A DNA stretch of 33,611 nt, taken from Tardiphaga sp. (GTDB taxonomy: Bacteria > Pseudomonadota > Alphaproteobacteria > Rhizobiales > Xanthobacteraceae). Where the stretch lies: positions 1 through 33,611 of the forward strand of contig NZ_JAQGJD010000217.1 in NCBI RefSeq assembly GCF_028290785.1, in the 5' to 3' direction. Made by a program: the position numbers and the translations under genes. Below, piece by piece: positions 1 through 7,191 of the stretch (position 1 is the first letter of the stretch; each line of letters opens with the position of its first letter). The notes under the pieces are model-generated. The model saw only the letters and a program-made list of their open reading frames with translations. It had not been told where the DNA came from and did no database searches.

Positions 1-2
1 CG

Positions 3-584
3 GTGTTTCTGATGGGCCAGTTCGGCACCGCCGCGATCGCCGCGCATACGATCGCGATCCAGGTCGGCTCGGTCACGTTCATGGTGCCGATGGGCCTCGG
101 CCAGGCGGCGACGGTGCGGGTCGGGCAGGCCAAGGGCGCCGGCGACCGCGACGCCATCACCCGCGCAGGCTGGACCGCCTTCGCGCTCGGCGTCGGCTTC
201 ATGGCGTCGATGAGCGCGTTGATCATCCTCGCGCCGCGGCTGCTGATCGGCGCCTTCCTGGACATCGACGATCTCGCCAACGCGCCGGTGATCGCGTTCG
301 CCATGTCGTTCCTGTTCTGCGTCGCCGTGTTCCAGATTGCCGACGGCGCCCAGTCGGTCGGCGCCGGCATGCTGCGCGGCCTGCAGGATACGCGGATGCC
401 GATGATCTTCGCGGCCGTGGGCTATTGGGGTTTTGGTATGCCGCTCGGCCTGCTGCTGGCGTTCAAGTTCGGCTTCGGGCCGGTCGGCATCTGGATCGGC
501 CTGGCGTCAGGGCTGGTCGCGGTGGCGATCGTGATGCTGTGGCGGTGGACGAGGCGGGAAAGGCTGGGATTGGTGAAAGTGTAG
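3..584 (+). CDS. MATE family efflux transporter, C-terminal part
   Basis: This is the last 193 or so residues of an inner-membrane multidrug and toxin extrusion (MATE/NorM-type) transporter, which exports cationic compounds in exchange for Na+ or H+. The reading frame is open at the left edge, so the true start is outside the window. The visible part has four to five hydrophobic spans. It carries the family-typical GQAATVRVGQAKGAG loop after the span ending in VPMGLG, then the segment GAGMLRGLQDTRMPM and a short basic tail (WRWTRRERLG). It converges on ilvE, with a G/C-rich hairpin in the 89-bp gap. The family assignment is firm. The substrate cannot be told from this half. Confidence 0.88.
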   Translation: MFLMGQFGTAAIAAHTIAIQVGSVTFMVPMGLGQAATVRVGQAKGAGDRDAITRAGWTAFALGVGFMASMSALIILAPRLLIGAFLDIDDLANAPVIAFAMSFLFCVAVFQIADGAQSVGAGMLRGLQDTRMPMIFAAVGYWGFGMPLGLLLAFKFGFGPVGIWIGLASGLVAVAIVMLWRWTRRERLGLVKV

Positions 585-613
585 TAGCGTGCTGTGGGAC
601 GCGCTTTCTTCCT

Positions 614-649
614 TCTCCCCCGCGCGAAGCTCGCTTACCGCGGGGGAGA
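614..649. repeat. Inverted repeat / possible bidirectional terminator
   Basis: A perfect 11-base inverted repeat (TCTCCCCCGCG and its complement) with a 14-base loop sits between two convergent genes. No U-run follows on either strand, so intrinsic termination is uncertain. Similar GGGGGAGA palindromes are scattered through genomes of this family. Confidence 0.5.
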
Positions 650-673
650 GGGGAAGTAAGAGAGCTGCTTCGC

Positions 674-1786
674 TTAGATGACCTTGCGGATCCAGTTGTG
701 CGGGTCAGGCGCGCGGCCGTACTGGATGTCCACCAGTTGCTTGCGCAGTCCCATCGCCACCGGGCCGGCCGCGCCGCCGTTGATGACGAAATCGCCACTC
801 ACCGAGCGCACCGTGCCGATCGGCGAAATCACCGCTGCGGTGCCGCAGGCGAAAGCCTCTTTCAGTTTTCCGCTGGCGGCGTCGGCGCGCCACTGGTCGA
901 GTGAATAAAGTTCCTCGCGCACTTCCGCGCCGGAATCCCTCGCGAGCGCGATGATCGAATCGCGGGTGATGCCGGGCAGGATGGTGCCGAGCGGCGGCGT
1001 CAGCAGCGAGCCGTCGTCGAACACGAAGAACACGTTCATGCCGCCGAGCTCCTCGATGTAGCGGCGCTCGAGCGCATCGAGGAAGACCACCTGGTCGCAG
1101 CCGTGATCGATCGCCTCGGCCTGCGCGCGCAGGCTCGCGGCGTAATTGCCACCGCATTTGACGGCGCCGGTGCCGCCGACCGCGGCGCGGGTGTAGTTCT
1201 CCGACACCCAGATCGACACTGGCGCGGGTCCGCCCTTGAAATAGGAGCCGACCGGCGAGGCGATGACGGCGAAGATGTATTCCGCCGAAGGCTTCACGCC
1301 GAGGAAGATCTCGCTGGCGATCATGAAGGGGCGCAGATAGAGGCTGCCTTCGCCACCCGGGATCCAGTCGCGGTCGATCTTCACAAGCTGCTCGACGGCT
1401 TCGATGAACACCGGCTCCGGCAGCGGCGCCATCGCCATGCGGTCGGCCGAATTGCGGAAACGCCTCGCATTGGCGTCGGGCCGGAACAGGTTCACGCCGC
1501 CATCGTCGCGTCTGTAGGCCTTGAGGCCTTCGAAAATTTCCTGCGCATAGTGCAGGACGGCGGTGGCCGGATCGAGCGGGAAATTCGCGCGGGATTCAAC
1601 CCGCGCGCCATGCCAGCCTTTCTCTTCATTGTAGCGGACCAGAGCCATGTGCTCGCTGAAAACCCGACCGAAGCCCGGGTTTGCCAGCCGTGTCGCGCGC
1701 TCGCTCTCGGAAACCGGAGTTGCCACGGGGAGGACGTCGAAGGTCAGCCAGGCCGCACCATCGATTTTATCGAACGAAAGTCCCAT
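674..1786 (-). CDS. ilvE: Branched-chain amino acid aminotransferase
   Basis: Cytosolic PLP enzyme of fold type IV that transfers the amino group between glutamate and the keto acids of valine, leucine and isoleucine (last step of synthesis, first of breakdown). The 370-residue length and the block HYAQEIFEGLKAYR fit the longer BCAT type found in eukaryotes and many alphaproteobacteria, not the ~300-residue E. coli type. The PLP lysine is expected at Lys210 in GTGAVKCGGNYA. Other family blocks are YLRPFMIA, QVVFLDA and GGMNVFFVF, then the phosphate-binding LPGITRDS. The start is supported by CAGGAG eight bases upstream of the ATG. It is divergent from petP and convergent with the MATE gene. 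Confidence 0.95.
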   Translation of the reverse strand: MGLSFDKIDGAAWLTFDVLPVATPVSESERATRLANPGFGRVFSEHMALVRYNEEKGWHGARVESRANFPLDPATAVLHYAQEIFEGLKAYRRDDGGVNLFRPDANARRFRNSADRMAMAPLPEPVFIEAVEQLVKIDRDWIPGGEGSLYLRPFMIASEIFLGVKPSAEYIFAVIASPVGSYFKGGPAPVSIWVSENYTRAAVGGTGAVKCGGNYAASLRAQAEAIDHGCDQVVFLDALERRYIEELGGMNVFFVFDDGSLLTPPLGTILPGITRDSIIALARDSGAEVREELYSLDQWRADAASGKLKEAFACGTAAVISPIGTVRSVSGDFVINGGAAGPVAMGLRKQLVDIQYGRAPDPHNWIRKVI

Positions 1787-2065
1787 GGACCCAACTCCTG
1801 GCTTGCGGCGCCGCGGCTGGGCGGCGGCGCCGTGGTTCTACGTCAACTTTGCGCCCCGCAACACCGGTTTTGCTGCCGGCACCTGCTTTTGCGGAAAGCG
1901 CGAAAATCAGTATGTTTGGTCGATTGCCTGCGCAATCGCCGGTGGAGAATGCGCGGCCATGCCGCCCATTCGTGGTATCGGACTGGTGAGGCCCTGTCGT
2001 GGTGAAAGTTCTATTATTTCGTCTCGATGGTTCATTTTGTAAGATTGAAACAAAGATGTGTCAAT
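1787..2065. promoter_or_regulatory. Divergent promoter region ilvE / petP
   Basis: The 279-bp gap must hold promoters for both directions. The right third is AT-richer than its surroundings. TTTGT and ACAAA (2036-2040 and 2050-2054) form an inverted pair with a 9-base spacer just before the petP start, a possible autoregulatory MarR-type operator. TATTAT at 2012-2017 could be a -10 element, but I see no convincing -35. A GC-rich inverted repeat lies near 1807-1832. Only the motifs are observed; binding is inference. Confidence 0.35.
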
Positions 2066-2617
2066 ATGCCTGACATAAATTTCGCAGGTCAAGCCTCACG
2101 ATCGCTTGAAGCGGCGGCCGGGCAGGATACGGGGCCCGTCGGCCCGGCGGCGCGCTGGGACATCATCGAACTGCTGTTTTTCGCCTACCGCGACTTCGTC
2201 GGCGATCCGGACCACGTGCTGGACCAGTTCGGGTTCGGCCGGGCGCATCACCGCGTCGTCCACTTCGTGTATCGCTATCCCGGCCTCAAGGTGGCCGACC
2301 TGCTGGACGTATTGCGGATCACGAAGCAATCGCTGGGACGGGTTCTCAAGCAATTACTCGACGAAGGGTATATCGTGCAAAAGTCGGGCGCAGCCGATCG
2401 TCGGCAGCGCCTGCTTTTCGCCACGGCCAAGGGCGAGGCTCTGGTGGCGCAACTGGCGGGCTTGCAGACCGACCGCATCACCCGCGCACTGCGGGGGATC
2501 GAACCCAACGAGGTCGAGGCGATCAGCCGTTTTCTCAGCGGGATGATCGATCGCGACGATCCCGACAAGGTGCTGCAGACGATTCTGGGGACGGACAGCG
2601 GAATGAGCAAAGAATGA
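2066..2617 (+). CDS. petP: MarR family transcriptional regulator, PetP-like
   Basis: Winged-helix DNA-binding regulator of about 183 residues. The MarR core runs from DIIELLFFAYRDFV through the recognition helix (VADLLDVLRITKQSLGRVLK) to the wing, with the conserved basic pattern SGAADRRQRLLF. The ATG at 2066 is preferred; an in-frame ATG at 2027 would add 13 residues, and neither has a strong ribosome binding site. Its last codons overlap the next gene (ATGA), so the two are translationally coupled. A MarR gene directly before an OmpR-type regulator matches the petP-petR pair described in Rhodobacter capsulatus, which is the reason for the symbol. The target genes here are unknown. Confidence 0.8.
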   Translation: MPDINFAGQASRSLEAAAGQDTGPVGPAARWDIIELLFFAYRDFVGDPDHVLDQFGFGRAHHRVVHFVYRYPGLKVADLLDVLRITKQSLGRVLKQLLDEGYIVQKSGAADRRQRLLFATAKGEALVAQLAGLQTDRITRALRGIEPNEVEAISRFLSGMIDRDDPDKVLQTILGTDSGMSKE

Positions 2618-3339
2618 TACTAGCCGCCGCCGCCAAGCGAATGCCCGTGCAACCGGCCGACGACGCCCCGCATCTGCTGCTGGTCGATGACGACCGCCGG
2701 ATTCGCGATCTGCTGTCGCGCTTTCTCGCTGGCGAGGGGTACCGCGTCACCACGGCCGCCTCCGCCAAGGATGCCCGTGCCAAATTGCTCGGGCTGCATT
2801 TCGACATGCTGATCCTCGACGTGATGATGCCCGGCGAGACCGGCTTCGACCTGGCCCGCTTCATTCGCACCACTTCGGTGGTGCCGATCATCATGCTGAC
2901 CGCGCGCGACGCCGCCGAAAGCCGCATCGAGGGCCTGCAGATCGGCGCCGACGACTACGTCGCAAAACCTTTCGAACCGCGCGAACTGGTGCTGCGGATC
3001 GGCAACATCCTGAAGCGGCTGGCGCCGGTGCCGGTGGAGCGCACCGAGTCGCTGCAGTTCGGGCCCTACGTCTATCACCTGCAGCGCGGCGAACTGCGCC
3101 AGGGCGACGACATCATCCATCTCACCGACCGCGAGCGCGACATGCTGCGCGTGCTGGCCGCGACGCCGGGCGAGACCGTGCCACGCGGCGAACTCACCGG
3201 CGGCGACGGCACCGTCAACGAGCGCGCGGTCGATGTGCAGATCAACCGGCTGCGCCGCAAGATTGAGACCGACCCGGCCAATCCGCTGTTCTTGCAGGCC
3301 GTGCGCGGCATCGGCTACCGGCTCGTCGCCTCGCCATGA
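2614..3339 (+). CDS. petR: OmpR-family response regulator, PetR-like
   Basis: Two-component response regulator of 241 residues: receiver domain (about 20-135), then an OmpR/PhoB winged helix (about 145-238). The receiver signature is complete: acidic residues at 25-27 (LLLVDDDRR), phospho-acceptor Asp69 (LILDVMMPGETG), Thr96 and Lys118 (DDYVAKPFEP). The DNA-binding domain ends in the usual VRGIGYRL. The start overlaps the petP stop codon; an alternative ATG nine codons in would remove the non-conserved N-terminal extension. A histidine kinase follows 22 bp downstream and is presumably the cognate partner. In Rhodobacter, PetR was reported next to the cytochrome bc1 genes; no such genes are seen here. 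Confidence 0.92.
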   Translation: MILAAAAKRMPVQPADDAPHLLLVDDDRRIRDLLSRFLAGEGYRVTTAASAKDARAKLLGLHFDMLILDVMMPGETGFDLARFIRTTSVVPIIMLTARDAAESRIEGLQIGADDYVAKPFEPRELVLRIGNILKRLAPVPVERTESLQFGPYVYHLQRGELRQGDDIIHLTDRERDMLRVLAATPGETVPRGELTGGDGTVNERAVDVQINRLRRKIETDPANPLFLQAVRGIGYRLVASP

Positions 3340-3361
3340 AGTCTTCAACGAAACCCCGCAT

Positions 3362-4750
3362 ATGAGCACCATCGACACCGGCCTGACCATGATCCGCACC
3401 GCGGCGGGGCGCGTCTCGGCGGCCAACAACTGGATGGGCCGGCGCTTCAACAGCTTCATGCCGAAGGGCCTCTATGCCCGCGCGCTGCTGATCATGATCG
3501 TGCCGATGGTGATCCTGCAGTCGGTGGTCGCCTTCGTGTTCATGGAGCGGCACTGGAACACGGTGACGCGGCGGCTGTCGCAGGCGGTGGTGCAGGACAT
3601 CGCCACGCTGATCGACGTCTACAAGATCTATCCGCAGGACAAGGACCGCACCCAGATCAAGACCATCGCGCAGCAGCGCCTCGGCCTGGTGGTGGACTTC
3701 CTCCCCATCGGCGACATGCCGCCGCCCGGCCCGAAGCCGTTCTTCTCGCTGCTCGACCAGGCGCTGTCGGTGCAGATTGGCCGGCAGATAACCCGGCCGT
3801 TCTGGATCGACACCGTCGGCCGCTCCAACCTGGTGGAGATTCGCATCCAGCTCGACGACGCGGTGATGCGCATCTTCGCGCAGCGCAGCGCGGCCTATGC
3901 GTCGAACTCGGAGATCTTCCTGTTCTGGATGGTCGGCACCTCGTCGATCCTCCTGATCGTGGCGATCCTGTTCCTGCGCAACCAGATCCGCCCGATCCTG
4001 CGGCTGGCGGACGCCGCCGAGAGTTTCGGCAAGGGCCGCGAGGCGCCGAACTTCCGGCCGCGCGGCGCCCGCGAAGTGCGCCGTGCCGCCAACGCCTTCA
4101 TCGAGATGAAGGCGCGCATCGAACGCTCCATCGAGCAGCGCACCGCGATGCTGGCCGGCGTCAGCCACGACCTGCGCACCATCCTCACCCGCTTCAAGCT
4201 GGAGCTGGCGCTGCTCGGCGACAGCCCGGAAATCGACGACATGCGCAAGGATGTCGACGAGATGGCCGCCATGCTGGAAGCCTATCTGGCGTTTGCGCGC
4301 GGCGACAGCGGCGAGCAGGCGCAGCCCACCGACATGGCAGCGGCGCTGGAAGAATTGCGCAGCGACGCCGAGCGCAACGGCCACAAGGCCACCGTGACGT
4401 TCCACGGCCTGCCGGTGGTGACGGTGAAGCCGGCGTCGTTCAAGCGCTGCCTTGGCAACCTGGTATCGAATGCCGCGCGCCACGCCCACGACATCGCGAT
4501 TACCGGGCACCGCGACCACCGCTATCTCACGGTTACGGTGGACGATGACGGCCCGGGCATCCCGCAGGAGATGCGCGAAGAGGTGTTCAAGCCGTTCCTG
4601 CGGCTCGACGACGCCCGCAACCAGGACGAAGGCGGCACCGGCCTCGGCCTCGCCATCGCCCGCGACATCGCGCGCTCCCATGGCGGGGATATCACGCTGG
4701 GCGACAGCCCGATGGGCGGCTTGCGGGCATCGGTGCGGATACCGGTGTAG
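3362..4750 (+). CDS. EnvZ-type sensor histidine kinase
   Basis: Inner-membrane sensor kinase of 462 residues. Order: cytoplasmic N-terminus, transmembrane helix 1 (about 40-61), a ~120-residue periplasmic sensor, helix 2 (about 185-208), HAMP linker, dimerisation helix with the phospho-accepting His269 (SHDLRTILTRFKLE), and an ATPase domain with N box (Asn370 in LVSNAARHA), G1 (DDDGPGIP) and G2 (GGTGLGLAIAR). It should phosphorylate the PetR-like regulator encoded just upstream. The ATG at 3362 is chosen because upstream in-frame codons run through the petR coding region. Oddity: the normally conserved proline five residues after the histidine is Ile274. Confidence 0.92.
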   Translation: MSTIDTGLTMIRTAAGRVSAANNWMGRRFNSFMPKGLYARALLIMIVPMVILQSVVAFVFMERHWNTVTRRLSQAVVQDIATLIDVYKIYPQDKDRTQIKTIAQQRLGLVVDFLPIGDMPPPGPKPFFSLLDQALSVQIGRQITRPFWIDTVGRSNLVEIRIQLDDAVMRIFAQRSAAYASNSEIFLFWMVGTSSILLIVAILFLRNQIRPILRLADAAESFGKGREAPNFRPRGAREVRRAANAFIEMKARIERSIEQRTAMLAGVSHDLRTILTRFKLELALLGDSPEIDDMRKDVDEMAAMLEAYLAFARGDSGEQAQPTDMAAALEELRSDAERNGHKATVTFHGLPVVTVKPASFKRCLGNLVSNAARHAHDIAITGHRDHRYLTVTVDDDGPGIPQEMREEVFKPFLRLDDARNQDEGGTGLGLAIARDIARSHGGDITLGDSPMGGLRASVRIPV

Positions 4751-4777
4751 CGCTCGATGGCGCCACACACGCTGTGT

Positions 4778-4896
4778 CGTCCCCGCGAAGGCGGGGACCC
4801 ATAGCCTCTGCAGTAAGAAGTCGAAACGGAGGTCGGCATGGCCCTCCAGCCCAACAAAAACGACAGCGTGTATGGGTCCCCGCCTTCGCGGGGACG
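4778..4896. repeat. Palindromic intergenic element with 26-bp terminal inverted repeats
   Basis: Two perfect 26-base arms (4778-4803 and 4871-4896) enclose a 67-bp centre. Each arm is itself a small palindrome (CCCCGCGAAGGCGGGG type). Similar arms are frequent in Bradyrhizobium-type genomes. It lies between the kinase and the convergent proC and could fold into a large hairpin in both transcripts. Confidence 0.8.
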
Positions 4897-4924
4897 TCGC
4901 GGAGTTTGTGGAAACTTTGCAGAA

Positions 4925-5752
4925 CTACTTGGCCAATTCCTTCGACCGCTTGGTCGCTGCCGCGATCGCCTTTGTCAGCAGCGGCTCGAACCCATCCGTG
5001 CCCATCAATACTTCCAGCGCCGCCGCCGTGGTGCCGCCGGGCGATGTGACGTTCTTCCGCAATGTCGCCGAGTCCAGATCCGAGCGGTGCATCAGCTCGC
5101 CCGATCCTGACACAGTTTCCCGCGCCAGCTTGGTCGCGAGTTCGACCGGCAATCCCGCGGCAACGCCGGCACGCGCCATTTCTTCGGCGAGCAAAAACAC
5201 ATAGGCAGGACCCGAGCCCGACACGGCCGTCACCGCATCCATCAGGCCCTCGTCCTCGATCCATTCCACGCTGCCCGTCGCGCGCAGCAGCGCATCGGCG
5301 ACGCCGCGCTGTTCGGCATCGACGTCATTGGCCGCCACCGCCACCGTGATGCCGCGGCCGATCGCCGCCGGGGTGTTCGGCATCGCGCGCACGATCCTGC
5401 CGCCGCAGACTTCGGAAATCGCCGCAATGGTCGCGCCCGCCATGATCGACACCACCAGCGCCGAGCCGGCAAGGCCGCGCAGCGTCGGGCCGGCCTCGCG
5501 AAACATCTGCGGTTTCACCGCGACCACAAGTGTTGCAACCTTGCCGATCTCGTTCGCCGCGGGATTGAGGCGGACGCCGATGGCGCCGAGCGCCTTGATC
5601 GCGTCCGGGGCGAATGGATCGATCACCACGACGCGCTTCGGATCGAGCCCGCGCGCGAGCCAGCCGGTCAGCATCGCGCCGCCCATCTTGCCGGCGCCGG
5701 CGAGGACGAGGGTGCCGGTGAGCTCGGCGAGCGGCAGTGGCGATGAGGTCAT
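4925..5752 (-). CDS. proC: Pyrroline-5-carboxylate reductase
   Basis: Cytosolic NAD(P)H-dependent enzyme that reduces 1-pyrroline-5-carboxylate to L-proline, the last step of proline synthesis. The 275 residues match the family length. Visible motifs are the Rossmann dinucleotide loop near the N-terminus (VLAGAGKMGGAML), the central VRAMPNTPAAIGRG block, and the C-terminal dimer and active-site signature (AVSGSGPAYVFLLAEEM, then LRKNVTSPGGTTAAAL). GGGA lies about 11 bases before the ATG. It ends shortly after the palindromic element that separates it from the kinase gene. Confidence 0.97.
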   Translation of the reverse strand: MTSSPLPLAELTGTLVLAGAGKMGGAMLTGWLARGLDPKRVVVIDPFAPDAIKALGAIGVRLNPAANEIGKVATLVVAVKPQMFREAGPTLRGLAGSALVVSIMAGATIAAISEVCGGRIVRAMPNTPAAIGRGITVAVAANDVDAEQRGVADALLRATGSVEWIEDEGLMDAVTAVSGSGPAYVFLLAEEMARAGVAAGLPVELATKLARETVSGSGELMHRSDLDSATLRKNVTSPGGTTAAALEVLMGTDGFEPLLTKAIAAATKRSKELAK

Positions 5753-5822
5753 GGCGATGTCCCGAAATGCAAAATGTGCGGGACCGTATCATCGGGACGC
5801 GGCGTGTGCAGCCTGTCGCGGG

Positions 5823-6257
5823 CTAAACGAGACTCTTTTTCAGAAAGTAGCGCGGGCCGCCGCGCGGATAGTCGGGCAGGGTGCCGACGATCTCGTAGCC
5901 CTGCTTCTGGTAGAACTCCGGCGCCTGAAACCAGTAGGTGTCGAGCCATAGCCCGATGCAGCCGCGCTGCCGCGCAATGTCCTCGGCCTGCGCCAGCACT
6001 TTCGAGCCGAGATCCTGGCCGCGGAATTGCGCGGGAATCACGAACAGTTCGACGAAGCACCAGTTGTAGGCCGTCTTGCCCCACAGCCCGCCGGCGGGCT
6101 CGCCGGTGACGGGATCGTTGATCAGGATCGCCAGCGGTTCAAAGCAGGACGGGCCTACCTTGCTGTCGTTGTATTCGACCAGCGCCTTCAACACGGCGTT
6201 GCGATGCGTCTCGTTCGGCTGGGCGGGGACGACGATCTCGGGAGGCGCGGCCGACAC
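5823..6257 (-). CDS. GNAT family N-acetyltransferase
   Basis: Predicted acetyl-CoA-dependent acyltransferase of 144 residues with one GNAT domain. The acetyl-CoA binding loop is QFRGQDLGSKVLAQAE, followed by helix 3 and the motif B region (GLWLDTYWFQAPEFYQKQGY). The C-terminus PDYPRGGPRYFLKKSL resembles GNAT proteins of this group. The frame is open far upstream, but the ybjN-like gene occupies that DNA. The GTG at 6257, 5 bp after the ybjN stop, is the only sensible start, so the two are probably one transcript. The substrate is unknown. Confidence 0.8.
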   Translation of the reverse strand: MSAAPPEIVVPAQPNETHRNAVLKALVEYNDSKVGPSCFEPLAILINDPVTGEPAGGLWGKTAYNWCFVELFVIPAQFRGQDLGSKVLAQAEDIARQRGCIGLWLDTYWFQAPEFYQKQGYEIVGTLPDYPRGGPRYFLKKSLV

Positions 6258-6262
6258 CCGCG

Positions 6263-6763
6263 TTACGCTTCGCCGGCGGTGTCGAACATCGCAGCGCTCA
6301 TGGCTTCGTCGGCGGTCTTGCCGGCCCACACCACGAACTGCATCGCCGGATAGTAGCGCTCGCAGGCATGGATGGCGCCGACCAGCATGGCCTCGCACTG
6401 TGCCGTGGTGGCGGTGAGTCCGTCGGGCAGCACCAGCGCCTGCCTGAACATGATCATGCCGGAGTGAGTCCAGATATCGAAATGCCCGACCCACATCTGC
6501 TCGTTGATAGCAGCCATCAGCCGCTGCACTTCGGCGCGGCGCGCGGTCGGAATCTTCATGTCGAAGGCGCAAGCCAGATGCAGCGCCTCGATCTCGTTCA
6601 TCCAGGTGAAGGAGAGTTGATAGTCGGTCCAGTCGCCCTTCGAGACGATCGTGACTTCGTCCTCGCCAGAGCGCTCGAACGCCCAGTTGTGATCGGCGGC
6701 GATGTCCTCGACCACACCCAGCGGGTTGATCCGTGAATCGATAGTGCCTTCGAGGAGTGACAT
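6263..6763 (-). CDS. YbjN domain-containing protein
   Basis: Cytoplasmic protein of 166 residues with the YbjN fold, related to the fold of type III secretion chaperones and of unknown biochemical role. Visible family features are the N-terminal helix (INPLGVVEDIAADHNWAFER), the strands around VTIVSKGDWTDYQLSFTW, and the centre MNEQMWVGHFDIW-like block (NEQMWVGHFDIWTHSGMIMF). It starts a leftward unit with the GNAT gene and is divergent from the ribH2-like gene across a 428-bp region. AAGG lies about 10 bases ahead of the ATG. E. coli YbjN has been linked to stress and motility; nothing here shows that role. Confidence 0.85.
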   Translation of the reverse strand: MSLLEGTIDSRINPLGVVEDIAADHNWAFERSGEDEVTIVSKGDWTDYQLSFTWMNEIEALHLACAFDMKIPTARRAEVQRLMAAINEQMWVGHFDIWTHSGMIMFRQALVLPDGLTATTAQCEAMLVGAIHACERYYPAMQFVVWAGKTADEAMSAAMFDTAGEA

Positions 6764-7191
6764 GCCGTCGCGACCTTGCTTTGAATGTGATGAACGCTTG
6801 CAGTCGGCCGGTACGCGAAAAATAAATGAGCCGCTGCAGGCTGCAATCCCGGGAGCAAAGGGTGGTTCGTCCTAGGCTTGCGAGTTTGAAGTGATGTGAT
6901 TTGCGGAATCGGCGCAACGCCACCACGAATCCATCCACAGACAAACACCCCTTCATCCACAGTTGATCTCGCCACAATGAGAACAAACCGGAATCGGATT
7001 CGCGGGATGCGAGTCTGTTGCGGTGCGCTCCCGCGGAGCGAGTCGGAATCCGCCGTTAACCACTGATTCGCCGGCGGCGTTTCGCGGACTCGCAAGGGTC
7101 TTCGAGGGTACGCCGTGGATCCCTGTGGATGGTTGTTGCCGAGCCGGGCAGGGTTCGGCATAGTTCGGGCATCAGCCGAAAGAGCACCGTC
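6764..7191. promoter_or_regulatory. 428-bp intergenic region with nine GANTC sites and DnaA-box-like motifs
   Basis: No gene is visible. Between 6906 and 7091 there are nine GANTC sites, starting at 6906, 6927, 6991, 6997, 7011, 7040, 7046, 7065 and 7087. GANTC is the target of the CcrM adenine methyltransferase of alphaproteobacteria. GCGAGTC occurs directly at 7009 and 7038 and inverted at 7087. DnaA-box-like sequences are TCATCCACA (6953-6961, one mismatch to TTATCCACA) and an inverted pair CCATCCACAG / CTGTGGATGG (6931-6940 and 7123-7132). TTAACCAC at 7056 resembles a CtrA half site. The region lies between two divergent genes, so it must contain both promoters. Cell-cycle control is inference. 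Confidence 0.5.

Noticed and set aside
1807..1832. GC-rich inverted repeat upstream of ilvE as an attenuator
   Set aside because: It is a short GC-rich palindrome with no leader peptide, branched-chain codon run or T-run.
3242..4768. 508-codon open frame on the minus strand opposite the histidine kinase
   Set aside because: The amino-acid composition (His/Arg/Ala-rich) is typical of a shadow in high-GC DNA, and the plus-strand kinase has all its motifs.
6258..6986. N-terminal extension of the GNAT frame to 387 residues
   Set aside because: The extra part lies in the ybjN-like gene and intergenic DNA and has shadow-like composition.
6906..7132. Chromosomal replication origin
   Set aside because: GANTC sites and DnaA-box-like motifs are suggestive, but no exact DnaA box, no AT-rich unwinding stretch, and no hemE, dnaA, parAB or gidA neighbours are present. 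It is kept as a regulatory candidate only.
7060..7191. FMN riboswitch (RFN element) upstream of ribH2
   Set aside because: Some alphaproteobacterial ribH2 genes are reported to have one, so I looked for the conserved AGGGUGAAAUUCCC-type core and the closing stem. Neither is present on this strand.
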